DNA of 64,000 bases from the NCBI RefSeq assembly GCF_024339125.1, contig NZ_CP101417.1:2801001-2865000 (forward strand), written 5' to 3'. How positions within the stretch are numbered: the stretch's first letter is position 1; every line of letters starts with the position of its first letter. The notes under the pieces are model-generated. The model had not been told where the DNA came from and did no database searches. It worked only from the letters and a program-made list of their open reading frames with translations. Position numbers and translations under genes: made by a program. The stretch comes from Xanthomonas hortorum (lineage in GTDB: Bacteria; Pseudomonadota; Gammaproteobacteria; Xanthomonadales; Xanthomonadaceae). Below are positions 8,699-18,623 of the stretch, in pieces.

Positions 8699-8780
8699 GT
8701 ATGTGTCCCCGGCGCGGCCGAAGGGACATGAGCCTGCCGCATCGCGATGTCTCAAGAGCGCACGTGTAAGCGCCAGCCTC

Positions 8781-8847
8781 TGTAGGAGCGCGCCTGGGCG
8801 CGATCGCTTTCCCGGTAATGCCAGTCGCGCCCATGTGCGCTCCTACG
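8781..8847 (+). repeat. REP/REPIN-like inverted repeat
   Basis: Two arms, GTAGGAGCGC...GGGCGCGA and TCGCGCCC...GCGCTCCTAC, face each other across about 22 bases. The GTAGGAGCGC end is typical of the REP family found in Pseudomonas, Stenotrophomonas and Xanthomonas. It lies between the hflC terminator and the DUF2065 gene. Confidence 0.75.
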
Positions 8848-8915
8848 ACGTGCTGAGGCTTGTTGGATTGCGGAACCGGGCACACTGCATCTCCCACGTT
8901 GCGATGGTGTTGGTG

Positions 8916-9101
8916 ATGCAAGAGTTTCTGTCCGCGTTATGCCTGATCGCCGTCATCGAAGGCCTGCTGCTGTTTGCCGTGCCCACCGCCTGGAAGCGCA
9001 TGGTCGAGCAACTGTTCAGCCTGCCCACCACCCAACTGCGCGCCATTGGCGGCGTCACGTTGGTGCTGGGCGCGATCGCGCTGTGGATCGTGCGCCACTA
9101 A
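8916..9101 (+). CDS. yjeT: DUF2065 small inner-membrane protein (YjeT-like)
   Basis: This 61-residue protein is made almost entirely of two hydrophobic helices (residues 3-24 and 42-59) joined by a basic turn, AWKRMVEQLF. This matches the DUF2065 family. E. coli yjeT sits in the same place between hflC and purA, and that synteny is the best support. A second in-frame ATG at 8904 would add four residues. I prefer 8916 because relatives begin at MxxF. Function is unknown. The stop codon is the first contact with a MITE-like hairpin element. Confidence 0.85.
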   Translation: MQEFLSALCLIAVIEGLLLFAVPTAWKRMVEQLFSLPTTQLRAIGGVTLVLGAIALWIVRH

Positions 9102-9247
9102 GAGTGGCTAACAAAACGTAGTGAGGGGTCGTCAGGTGGGTGCGGGCGGCGCGCTCAGAACCGGAGTGTACGAGTGGTACATGCCGCGCCGAGCACAGAC
9201 CGCGCCCGCCTGGTGGCGGTGAGCGCAGTCGTTTTGTTAGCCGCTCT
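9101..9247. mobile_element. MITE-like long-hairpin element
   Basis: The ends AGAGTGGCTAACAAAACG (9101-9118) and CGTTTTGTTAGCCGCTCT (9230-9247) are inverted with 17 of 18 matches. The complementarity continues inward (CAGGTGGGTGCGG with CCGCGCCCGCCTG) to a central TGTAC-GAGTG-GTACA turn, so the whole 147 bp folds into one hairpin. No ORF is inside. I see no clear target duplication. The left end begins within the yjeT stop codon. Confidence 0.75.
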
Positions 9248-10935
<1,688 letters not shown>

Positions 10936-10960
10936 TCGCAGGCATGTGTTTGGAGTAACA

Positions 10961-10990
10961 AAAAAAAAGCCCTGCGTAAGCGGGGCTTTT
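10961..10990 (+). terminator. Intrinsic terminator after purA
   Basis: AAAAGCCCTGC and GCGGGGCTTTT form a stem around GTAA, with a long A-run on one side and T-run on the other, 26 bases after the purA stop. Confidence 0.93.
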
Positions 10991-11080
10991 CTCTGTGTCA
11001 TGCTGGGCACCGCCGCCATCGTTGGAACTGGGGCGTATCTGCGGTACCCGAGGTCGACACCATGGCAAGGAAGGTGGCTG

Positions 11081-11242
11081 ATGTTCGCAGCGTTGCTCAA
11101 TCAACTCTTTCATCGCAAGCCGCATCCGGATGCGTTCGCCAAGCAATTTCAGCAAGCGCTGCGCGTACAGGGGAATCGCGGCGAATTGGTCTACACCGAC
11201 AAGATCAACGTACGTGCCCAAATGGAGAATATCGCCGCATGA
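11081..11242 (+). CDS. Small hypothetical protein coupled to the GIY-YIG gene
   Basis: This is a 53-residue basic ORF (MFAALLNQLFHRKP... ending RAQMENIAA). I do not recognise it. It looks real for two reasons. A strong AAGGAAGG ribosome-binding site lies 6 bases before the ATG. Its stop overlaps the next gene's start as ATGA, the layout of translationally coupled genes. It has no membrane segment and no cysteine. It could be a small regulatory or antitoxin-like partner of the GIY-YIG protein, or a truncated remnant of a longer gene. Confidence 0.55.
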   Translation: MFAALLNQLFHRKPHPDAFAKQFQQALRVQGNRGELVYTDKINVRAQMENIAA

Positions 11243-12150
11243 GCAGCCATCCGCAGACCATCCAGATCTTTCTGCCTTCCGGGGATCCACAGGGTGTGCG
11301 TGTTGCCGAGATCACTACGCGCATTGTGCGGATGATTGAGGTACCACGCAGCCTCATGGCTGACTTTTTGGCGATGCCGGAGTCCGAGCAGGTGGGGGTG
11401 TATTTTCTGTTTGGCGAGGACGAGGCCAATGGTCGCGACCAGGCCTATATCGGACAGAGCGGCCTGCTTCGGCAGCGTTTGTCGGAACACAACGCCAAGA
11501 AGGACTTCTGGAACCGTGCTGTGGTCGCAGTTTCACTGACCCAGAGCCTGACAAATACACACGCGATCTATCTTGAGTGGTGCTCCATCCAGCAAGCCCA
11601 GGAGGCCGGGCGCTACCAATTGCACAACGGGACCGGCGGTGGCAGGCCGCATACGCCGGCGCCAATGGAAGCGGATTGCCGCGAAATCCACCAGACGTTG
11701 CGGGTGCTGTTGGCAACATTGGGTTACCCGATTTTCGAGCCGTTGCGAAAGCTGCAACCAACTGCCGCCGCTCAGAAGCTGCGTTATTACTGTCGTGGCC
11801 CGGAGACCGAAGGCCTGGGCGAGTACACAACCGAGGGAATGGTGGTCTTGAAGGGCTCTACCGGCCGTCTGGAGACTGTTGCCTCGGTTCCCGATCGCAT
11901 GCTCGCCATGCGTCAGGAGCTGCAGCAGCAGGGAGTGCTGTCCATTCAAGGAGCGCAGATCCGATTCGAAAGCGACTATTTGTTTCGTTCTCCCAGCGCT
12001 GCATCCGGATTGCTGCTGGGGCGTTCGTCCAACGGCTGGGATGACTGGAAGGATGCTACCGGCCGTTCCTTGGACGTGATTGAACGACAGACGGTGCAGA
12101 ACGGTGTGGACACCTTGACCGAATTACGTCTTGACGGCTTTGCTGACTAG
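11239..12150 (+). CDS. GIY-YIG nuclease family protein with DUF4357
   Basis: This 303-residue protein has an N-terminal GIY-YIG-like domain (about residues 55-135): GVYFLFGEDE stands for GIY and QAYIGQSG for YIG. A conserved Arg-containing helix (RQRLSEHN) follows, and the candidate catalytic Glu is in IYLEWCSI. The C-terminal part (about 215-300) fits the DUF4357 domain often found with it. GIY-YIG domains cut DNA. DUF4357 proteins often occur near restriction systems, and a type I system lies 2.6 kb downstream. I set the start at the ATG at 11239, which overlaps the small upstream ORF, not at an earlier in-frame codon. Confidence 0.8.
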   Translation: MSSHPQTIQIFLPSGDPQGVRVAEITTRIVRMIEVPRSLMADFLAMPESEQVGVYFLFGEDEANGRDQAYIGQSGLLRQRLSEHNAKKDFWNRAVVAVSLTQSLTNTHAIYLEWCSIQQAQEAGRYQLHNGTGGGRPHTPAPMEADCREIHQTLRVLLATLGYPIFEPLRKLQPTAAAQKLRYYCRGPETEGLGEYTTEGMVVLKGSTGRLETVASVPDRMLAMRQELQQQGVLSIQGAQIRFESDYLFRSPSAASGLLLGRSSNGWDDWKDATGRSLDVIERQTVQNGVDTLTELRLDGFAD

Positions 12151-12189
12151 CGCGTAGAGCCTTGTGTGCGTCTTGGGTAAACTCCCTGC

Positions 12190-13353
12190 ATGATCCGAGT
12201 TGCCGTCCAACCTGAATTGCTTCGCTGGGCGCGCGAACGCGCGGGATTGGATGCGGTGGAGCTGGAAGGGCGTTTTCCGAAGCTACCGGAGTGGGAGGCG
12301 GGCGATGTGCAGCCAACATTACGCCAGCTTGAAAGCTACGCACGCGCAACGCATGCCCCGGTTGGCTATTTCTTCCTGCCGAGGCCTCCTGAGGAGCCCC
12401 TGCCAATTCCCGATTTCCGGACCATCGGGGATCGTGCCATTGCGCGGCCCAGCGCTGATCTGCTGGACACGCTATATGCCTGCCAAGCTAGGCAGGCGTG
12501 GTATCGCGATGAAGCGCTGGTGACCGGCCAGCGGCCATTGCCATTTGTCGGTAGCTTGGATATTTCCATTTCTCCAGATCGGGCTGCCGAACAACTGCGA
12601 CAGGTGCTGGGTTTCAGTGTGCAGGCGCGACGTGAGTGCCCGAGTTGGACGGAGGCATTGCGGCTGTTCGTCGTTCAAGCCGATGCGCTTGGTGTGTTGG
12701 TCATGATCAGCGGCGTGGTGGGCAACAACAACACCCGCGTTTTGGATCCCGAGGAGTTCCGCGGATTTGCCTTGGCTGATGTGCTGGCGCCGCTGGTCTT
12801 CATCAACGGGGCCGACAGCAAGTCGGCGCAGATGTTCACGTTGGCTCATGAGCTGGCGCATCTTTGGCTGGGGCAGTCGGCGCTGAGCGACTCTGGCGTT
12901 GAGGCCGCAGGCCACGCGCAGCCCGGCACTGGCATCGAAGATTGGTGCAATAAGGTCGCAGCTGAGCTGCTGGTGCCGTTGCCTGTGTTCATCGCAGCAT
13001 TGCGCGAGGATGAGGTGCTGGACGATGCGCTGCGAAGGCTAGCGCGTGAGTTCAAGGTCAGCACGCTGGTCGTGCTGCGTCGGATGCTGGATGCAGGCCG
13101 CCTAGGGCGTGATGCTTTCTGGCAGGCATTCCGTGCCGAGCAGGCGAGGTTGGCCGCCATCCAGGCTGCTAACAGTGGTGGTGGCGATTTTTATCGCACG
13201 ACGACTGCACGTGTGGGGAAGCGGTTTGCCCGTTCGCTGGTGGCGAGTACGCTCGAAGGGCGCACCCTGTATCGCGATGCCTTCCAGATGCTGGGAATTG
13301 CCAAGACCGGAACATTCAACGAGCTTGGTCGCTCGCTTGGACTGCCAACCTGA
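12190..13353 (+). CDS. ImmA/IrrE-type metallopeptidase with N-terminal XRE-like region
   Basis: This 387-residue protein has an N-terminal helical region resembling an XRE helix-turn-helix (residues 5-55, LLRWARERAGLD...). It is followed by the COG2856 peptidase domain with the zinc-binding motif HELAH at about residue 220 and a downstream EDWCNKVAAELLVP stretch that carries the third metal ligand (Glu). Relatives cleave repressors or antitoxins in phage and ICE switching and in toxin-antitoxin pairs. Its stop overlaps the next ATG by one base (TGATG). With its DUF4411 partner it forms a widespread two-gene module considered toxin-antitoxin-like. Confidence 0.88.
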   Translation: MIRVAVQPELLRWARERAGLDAVELEGRFPKLPEWEAGDVQPTLRQLESYARATHAPVGYFFLPRPPEEPLPIPDFRTIGDRAIARPSADLLDTLYACQARQAWYRDEALVTGQRPLPFVGSLDISISPDRAAEQLRQVLGFSVQARRECPSWTEALRLFVVQADALGVLVMISGVVGNNNTRVLDPEEFRGFALADVLAPLVFINGADSKSAQMFTLAHELAHLWLGQSALSDSGVEAAGHAQPGTGIEDWCNKVAAELLVPLPVFIAALREDEVLDDALRRLAREFKVSTLVVLRRMLDAGRLGRDAFWQAFRAEQARLAAIQAANSGGGDFYRTTTARVGKRFARSLVASTLEGRTLYRDAFQMLGIAKTGTFNELGRSLGLPT

Positions 13354-13874
13354 TGGCCTATCTGCTGGATGCAAATGTCTTCATCCAAGCCAAGAACCTG
13401 CAATACGGGTTTGATTTCTGCCCGGCGTTCTGGGACTGGCTGATAATGAAACATGTGGCTGGAAGTGTTTTTAGCATCCGCCAAGTTGGGGAAGAACTAG
13501 AGGCCGGTGAGGATGATCTGGCCGTATGGGCACAGGCACGTGGGGATGCTTTCTTCCTCCCGCCAGACACTGCGGTGCTGGCCGCCGCTGCACAAGTCAG
13601 CGCATGGGTCGCTGGCCAGCACTATGAACCTGTGGCGGTCAATACATTTCTGCAGGTTGCCGACTACTGGCTGGTGGCATTCGCGTTGGCTGCAGGCCAC
13701 ACCGTGGTGACACATGAAGTGCCAGCCAATTCGACAAGGAAGATCAAGATTCCCAATGTCTGTGTAGGACTTGGTGTGCGCTTTATCTCGCCTTATCAAA
13801 TGCTGCGGCAAGAACGTGCGCGATTTGTGTTGGGGCCTCCGGCTGTGCCGCTGACGCCTGCGCCATTGATCTAA
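13353..13874 (+). CDS. DUF4411 family protein (PIN-like)
   Basis: This 173-residue protein begins MAYLLDANVFIQAKN, the LLDANVFI motif of PIN-fold ribonucleases. Acidic residues follow in GEELEAGEDD and ADYWLVAFAL, and HEVP lies near the C-terminus. DUF4411 proteins are predicted PIN-like toxins and are usually encoded directly after an XRE/ImmA gene, as here. It probably acts as an RNase whose activity is controlled by the upstream protein. No activity can be read from sequence alone. Confidence 0.85.
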   Translation: MAYLLDANVFIQAKNLQYGFDFCPAFWDWLIMKHVAGSVFSIRQVGEELEAGEDDLAVWAQARGDAFFLPPDTAVLAAAAQVSAWVAGQHYEPVAVNTFLQVADYWLVAFALAAGHTVVTHEVPANSTRKIKIPNVCVGLGVRFISPYQMLRQERARFVLGPPAVPLTPAPLI

Positions 13875-13877
13875 AAA

Positions 13878-14080
13878 ATGCAAAAAATCTACGGGCGACT
13901 GGATGAGCGAACGTCTGTCTCGGGCCGGCCGGACGAATCATTTGTGCAAGAGGTGCTTGCACAATTGCCCTGGTACCACCAGCTGGCCAGGCCTAATAAG
14001 CTGCCCGCCCTAAACCCGCCGCTGGTATGGCGCCAAGGCCATCGAGCACAACTGGTCGCATACGTGCAGTGACATTGGCT
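13878..14080 (+). pseudogene. DUF1016 (YhcG-like PDDEXK nuclease) remnant
   Basis: The frame starting at 13878 encodes SFVQEVLAQLPWYHQLAR, like the LPWGHN segment of DUF1016 proteins. After about position 14020 the conserved continuation RWYGAKAIEHNWSHT is found in another frame. A frameshift plus loss of most of the gene is therefore likely. DUF1016 proteins are predicted nucleases often found in defence islands and near type I systems. This is a short degraded piece with no function expected. Confidence 0.7.
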
Positions 14081-14158
14081 TAGGTCTGCAAAGAAAACAT
14101 TGAAGCGCCGGCGCTCGCTTGCGATGATGCGTTGCACTTGCAACGCACGAGGCTTGCC

Positions 14159-14422
14159 ATGAAATCCGCATCTCTTCCATCGCTCCGGGTAGACCCGGCG
14201 CTGCGCGAAGCGGCCGAGGCCGTATTGCAGGAAGGTGAGACGCTTTCCAGCTTCGTCGAGCACTCCGTGCGTGCCCAGGTGCAGCAGCGCCAGCAGCGGG
14301 AAGCCTTCATTGCGCGCGGGCTGGCCTCGCGTGACAGCGCCAAGGCATCCAACCGGTACATCGACGCGAAGGATGTGCTGGCCGGGCTGCAGTCCCAACT
14401 GGACCAGGCGCGCAAGGGCTAA
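14159..14422 (+). CDS. Ribbon-helix-helix type antitoxin (ParD-like)
   Basis: This 87-residue protein has an N-terminal beta strand (SLPSLRVDPALREAAEAVL) and two helices, as in small RHH antitoxins of the YlcI/ParD type, then a charged tail that would wrap the toxin. The ATG at 14159 is preferred over an upstream TTG because it starts the conserved part. It lies 6 bases before the toxin gene. It would repress the operon and neutralise the toxin. Confidence 0.78.
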   Translation: MKSASLPSLRVDPALREAAEAVLQEGETLSSFVEHSVRAQVQQRQQREAFIARGLASRDSAKASNRYIDAKDVLAGLQSQLDQARKG

Positions 14423-14428
14423 GCCAAC

Positions 14429-14737
14429 GTGGGATTTTCCGTCCGCTTCACTCAAGAAGCGCACGACGATCTCGCGCGTCTTTACGACTGGCTGCTACAG
14501 CGTGCCGAAGGCGACTTCACCGCGGCCGAGCGCGCGCTGCAGACCATCCGCGATGGCGTCACCGTGCTTGAACTGTCCCCGTTGAGCTGCCGCAAGGCGG
14601 TGTTGGCGGATCCGTTTTTACGGGAGTTGGTGATCGGCTTCGGTGCCAGCGGCTACGTACTGCTGTTTGAGGTTGAAAGCGATCAGGTCGTCACCGTCTT
14701 GGCGGTCAGGCATCGGCGTGAAGCCGACTATCATTAG
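14429..14737 (+). CDS. ParE/RelE-superfamily toxin
   Basis: This is a 102-residue protein with a GTG start. It has the ParE layout: SVRFTQEAHDDLARLYDWL at the N-terminus, a central helix, then a beta hairpin, and a C-terminal VTVLAVRHRREADYH containing the conserved R-H-R-E stretch. ParE toxins poison DNA gyrase and RelE toxins cleave mRNA on ribosomes. The FTxxAxxDL start and HRREADYH end favour the ParE group. It is paired with the RHH antitoxin just upstream. Confidence 0.86.
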   Translation: MGFSVRFTQEAHDDLARLYDWLLQRAEGDFTAAERALQTIRDGVTVLELSPLSCRKAVLADPFLRELVIGFGASGYVLLFEVESDQVVTVLAVRHRREADYH

Positions 14738-14816
14738 GCGGCGAGTCAATCGATAAGTGGCGTCTGTGCCTGGGGCGCGTCGCCAATTGCGGGAAGGTGG
14801 AGACACAGGGGATTGA

Positions 14817-17198
14817 ATGGACAAGTCGTCGTTAACCGAGCGCGATATCTGCACGAAATTCATCATTCCTTCGATCGTTGCTGCCGGCTGGGATCTGGAT
14901 CTCCAGGTGCGCGAAGAGGTCGCTTTTACCAAGGGGCGTGTCGTCGTTCGCGGCAAGCTGCACAGCCGAGGGTTGGCGCGTCGTGCCGACTTCGTGCTGT
15001 ACCACCGCGTCAATCTTCCTTTGGCCGTGATCGAGGCAAAGGACAACAGGCATGCCGTTGGTTCCGGCATGCAACAGGCGCTGGGATATGCAGATGCGCT
15101 GGATGTTCCGTTTGTGTTCTCAAGCAATGGCGACGGATTCCTTTTCCACGATAGAACCGCAACCGGCGACAAGGTCGAATCCGAACTGACGTTGGATCAG
15201 TTTCCCTCGCCAGAGGAACTGTGGCGTCGCTATTGCCTCTGGAAGGGGCTTGGTGAGGACGCGCGACAGGTGGTCGAGTCCCCGTACTACGATGATGGCA
15301 GCAGTCGCTCGCCGCGCTACTACCAGATCAATGCGATCAATCGAACGATCGAAGCTGTGGCCAATTGTCAAAACCGCATCCTGCTGGTGATGGCCACCGG
15401 AACCGGCAAAACCTATACCGCTTTCCAGATCATCTGGCGGCTTTGGAAGTCGCGCCAGAAGAAGCGCATCCTGTTCCTGGCTGATCGCAACATCTTGGTC
15501 GATCAGACAAAAAACAACGATTTCAAGCCGTTCGGCGCGGCGATGACCAAGATCACCAAGCGCCAGATTGATACGTCCTACGAAATCTACCTGTCCCTGT
15601 ACCAAGCGGTGACCGGCGTAGAGGACGTCAAGAACATCTACAAGCAGTTCTCTCGGGAATTCTTTGACCTTGTCGTCATCGATGAATGCCATCGTGGCAG
15701 CGCGGCTGAGGATTCTGCGTGGCGGGAGATCCTGGAGTATTTCTCTGGTGCCACGCATATCGGCCTGACCGCAACGCCAAAGGAGACCAAGGAAGTCTCC
15801 AGCAGTACTTACTTTGGAGAGCCCGTCTACAGCTACACGCTGAAACAGGGCATCGATGACGGCTTCCTGGCACCGTACAAAGTGGTGCGCATTGACTTCG
15901 ATGTCGATCTGCAGGGCTGGCGGCCACCTAAAGGGATGCGCGACAAAAACGGCGAGTTGATCGAAGATCGTATCTACAACCTGCGGGATATGGATCGCCA
16001 GCTTGTGGTCGAAGCGCGGACGTATCTGGTCGCGCAGAAAGTCACCGAATTCCTCACTGCCACCGGTCCATTCCAGAAGACCATTGTTTTCTGTGACGAC
16101 ATCGATCATGCCGAGCGTATGCGCCAGGCTTTGGTGAATCTCAATCCGCAGCGTGTCGCGGAAAATCGCAAGTACGTCATGCGCATCACCGGCGATGACA
16201 ACGAGGGAAAAGCCGAACTCGACAATTTCATTAATCCGGAAATGCGTTACCCCGTCATCGCGACCACCAGCAAGCTGATGACGACCGGCGTTGACGCGCA
16301 AACCTGCAAGCTCATCGTGCTGGATCAGCACATCAGGTCGATGACCGAGTTCAAGCAGATCATCGGTCGCGGGACGCGCATCAATGAGGACTACAGCAAG
16401 TACTGGTTCACCATCATGGATTTCAAGAAGGCGACCGAACTGTTCGCTGATCCATCATTCGATGGAGACCCGGAGGTGATCTACAACCCCTCGCCCAATG
16501 ACAGTCCGGTACCGCCTGAGATCGGGGGCGGCGAGGGTGGCGACGGCGGTGTGGTCGGCGATCCTCCAGATGGCGGTGATGACGTCACCACCGGAGGTGA
16601 AGGTGGGCCGAAGCGCATCAAATACGTCATCGACAAACTGCCGGTATCGGTCGTGGCCGAGCGCGTCCTGTATTACGGATCCGATGGCAAGCTCATCACC
16701 GAGTCGCTGCGCGACTACACCCGCGAGCGCGTCCTGCGCCAGTTTGCGTCGCTCGATGACTTCCTGCGGCGCTGGAGCGATGCCCAGCAGAAGAAGGCCA
16801 TCATCGATGAGCTGGCTACGCAGGGCGTGTTATGGGAAGAGCTGGCCGGCGAGGTCGAGAAGAAGCTCGGCCAGTCACTCGATCCGTTCGATCTGATCTG
16901 TCACGTGGCCTTCGATCAACCGCCGCTGTCGCGCAGGGAGCGAGCGGAGGGTGTGCGCAAGCGCAATTACTTTGCCAGGTATCAGGGCAAGGCGCGGCAG
17001 GTACTCGAAGGCTTGTTGGACAAGTACGCCGACACCGGGGTGGAGCACATCGAGGACATCAGGATCCTGCAGCTTGACCCGTTTCGGACCCTTGGAGCAC
17101 CGGTCGAACTTGTGGCGGCCTTTGGCGGCAAGACGAATTACCACCGGGCCATCCTTGACCTGGAAAGCCAGCTATACAGCAGTGCGGACGTTGCCTGA
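14817..17198 (+). CDS. hsdR: Type I restriction enzyme, R subunit (EcoEI-like)
   Basis: This 793-residue subunit has an N-terminal PD-(D/E)XK nuclease with Asp58 and Glu73-x-Lys75. The superfamily 2 motor follows with Walker [13 protein letters not shown] box (IDECHRG), motif III GLTATP and motif [11 protein letters not shown]. The C-terminal helical domain binds the methylase core. A Gly/Asp-rich linker near residues 565-600 separates motor and C-terminal domain. The length and the C-terminal EcoEI_R_C region fit type IB systems. It translocates and cuts unmodified DNA together with HsdM and HsdS. A two-gene insert separates it from hsdM. Confidence 0.95.
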   Translation: MDKSSLTERDICTKFIIPSIVAAGWDLDLQVREEVAFTKGRVVVRGKLHSRGLARRADFVLYHRVNLPLAVIEAKDNRHAVGSGMQQALGYADALDVPFVFSSNGDGFLFHDRTATGDKVESELTLDQFPSPEELWRRYCLWKGLGEDARQVVESPYYDDGSSRSPRYYQINAINRTIEAVANCQNRILLVMATGTGKTYTAFQIIWRLWKSRQKKRILFLADRNILVDQTKNNDFKPFGAAMTKITKRQIDTSYEIYLSLYQAVTGVEDVKNIYKQFSREFFDLVVIDECHRGSAAEDSAWREILEYFSGATHIGLTATPKETKEVSSSTYFGEPVYSYTLKQGIDDGFLAPYKVVRIDFDVDLQGWRPPKGMRDKNGELIEDRIYNLRDMDRQLVVEARTYLVAQKVTEFLTATGPFQKTIVFCDDIDHAERMRQALVNLNPQRVAENRKYVMRITGDDNEGKAELDNFINPEMRYPVIATTSKLMTTGVDAQTCKLIVLDQHIRSMTEFKQIIGRGTRINEDYSKYWFTIMDFKKATELFADPSFDGDPEVIYNPSPNDSPVPPEIGGGEGGDGGVVGDPPDGGDDVTTGGEGGPKRIKYVIDKLPVSVVAERVLYYGSDGKLITESLRDYTRERVLRQFASLDDFLRRWSDAQQKKAIIDELATQGVLWEELAGEVEKKLGQSLDPFDLICHVAFDQPPLSRRERAEGVRKRNYFARYQGKARQVLEGLLDKYADTGVEHIEDIRILQLDPFRTLGAPVELVAAFGGKTNYHRAILDLESQLYSSADVA

Positions 17199-17261
17199 CC
17201 TGCGTTCCATAGTATTCTTGTCCTTTGTTTCAGGACGAGGGACGGGTCCCTTCCGTTACTC

Positions 17262-17897
17262 ATGAAAAGTCAAGACATTCTGCTCTTGCTGAAGCTGGTC
17301 AGCCTTGAGCGCCAGCAATCTGTCCCTGTGGGCGGCGAGAAAGCAGCGCTCGGCATTCCCGATGACTGGCGCGGCTGGGCCATGTCGGCGGCTCAGGAGG
17401 ATGGGGAGGCGAGCGGCTTGGCCGAAGACGCGTTCTCCGTGCGCGGCCTTGAGGAGTCCACCGGCATCAGCAAATCGGAAGTCAGTCAGGCGCTCCGGCG
17501 TTGCGCCGACGTGGGGCTGGTCCTGGCCGAGCGCGGCAGCGGCATCCCGCGCGCCAACACGCGCGCCCTGCTGGGCTTTGTGATGAATGGGCTGAAGTAT
17601 GTGTTCCCGGCGCGCCCGGGCCCGATCGTCCGCGGCATTCCCACGGCACACGCAGCTCCCGTGCTGGTCGATCGCTTGTTGTCCGCAGGCGAACACATCT
17701 ACGTCTGGGAGGACGGCTACGGCAGCGAGCAGGGCCAGCGCGTGGAGCCGCTCTACAAGAGCGTGCCGCGTGCCGTACGTCGCGATGCGGAGCTGTACGC
17801 CATGCTGGCGCTGGTGGACGCGATCCGGCTGGGGCGTGAGCGTGAGTCGGCGCTTGCCGGCAGTGTGCTGACCCAATACCTGCGGGAGGTGCCGTAA
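17262..17897 (+). CDS. Winged-helix DNA-binding protein in the hsd operon
   Basis: This 211-residue protein has a predicted helix-turn-helix at residues 59-90 (FSVRGLEESTGISKSEVSQA). A wing follows, then a region with PRANTRALLGFVMNGLKYVFP and RGIPTAHAAP. I do not recognise a named family. The arrangement, a winged-helix protein followed with one-base overlap by a nucleotidyltransferase, resembles AbiEi/AbiEii-type (type IV) toxin-antitoxin pairs, where the first protein is repressor and antitoxin. Its position between hsdR and hsdM suggests that it may also set restriction enzyme levels. That is inference. Confidence 0.75.
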   Translation: MKSQDILLLLKLVSLERQQSVPVGGEKAALGIPDDWRGWAMSAAQEDGEASGLAEDAFSVRGLEESTGISKSEVSQALRRCADVGLVLAERGSGIPRANTRALLGFVMNGLKYVFPARPGPIVRGIPTAHAAPVLVDRLLSAGEHIYVWEDGYGSEQGQRVEPLYKSVPRAVRRDAELYAMLALVDAIRLGRERESALAGSVLTQYLREVP

Positions 17898-18619
17898 TGG
17901 GCACGCCTGGAAACTGGGATATCCAGCAGCACATGCTGGCACGCGTGGCCGAAGCGCTTGGGCCGGATCTGCTGCCGGAAGTCGCCTTCGTTGGCGGCTG
18001 CACCACCGGTCTGCTGATGACAGACTCGGTAAGCCGGGAAGCTGTTCGCTTTACCGAAGACGTCGACTTGATCGTGCACGTCATGGGCTTGGGCAGTTGG
18101 TACCGCCTGCAGCAGGTGCTGGCCGGTAAGGGCTTTCGCACCTCGCCCAACGACGACGTCGTCTGCCGTACCCGCTTGCGCGATCAACATGCCAGCGAGC
18201 TGATCGTCGATTTCATGCCTGATGACGCTGCCGTCCTCGGATTCAGCAATCGCTGGTACGCCGATGCGCTGCGTGAGGCGTACGATCACGCACTGCCGAC
18301 AGGTGTGACGATTCGCGTGGTCGCTCCAGCCTATTTTCTGGGCACCAAGCTGGAGGCCTACCGGGGGCGCGGCAACCGGGATCCACTGGCCAGCCGGGAT
18401 GTCGAGGACATCCTCAATGTCGTGGATGGTCGCGCCAGCCTGTGCGATGAAGTTGCGCAGGCATCTGCGGCCTTGCAGGCGGATATCGCTGAGGGGATCG
18501 CCGAACTCCTGCGCCACCGCGACTTCACCTATGCCGTTCAGGCTACTTCCAACAACAACCGCCAGCGCGAGGAGTTGATCTTCACGCGGCTGGACGCACT
18601 TGCATCATTCAACAGGTAA
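17897..18619 (+). CDS. Nucleotidyltransferase (AbiEii/MNT-like)
   Basis: This 240-residue protein carries the polymerase-beta-type nucleotidyltransferase signature. It has a GG pair (Gly33-Gly34, FVGGCTTGLLMTD), then ED-x-D (Asp55, Asp57 in FTEDVDLIV), and a third acidic residue in ELIVDFMP (Asp105). The later GTKLEAYRGRG and SRDVEDILNVVDGR segments match AbiEii-like and related MNT proteins. The active site looks intact. It overlaps the winged-helix gene by one base (TAATG) and lies 4 bases before hsdM, so all belong to one transcript. It may act as an abortive toxin that modifies tRNA or protein. Confidence 0.84.
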   Translation: MGTPGNWDIQQHMLARVAEALGPDLLPEVAFVGGCTTGLLMTDSVSREAVRFTEDVDLIVHVMGLGSWYRLQQVLAGKGFRTSPNDDVVCRTRLRDQHASELIVDFMPDDAAVLGFSNRWYADALREAYDHALPTGVTIRVVAPAYFLGTKLEAYRGRGNRDPLASRDVEDILNVVDGRASLCDEVAQASAALQADIAEGIAELLRHRDFTYAVQATSNNNRQREELIFTRLDALASFNR

Positions 18620-18623
18620 CACG

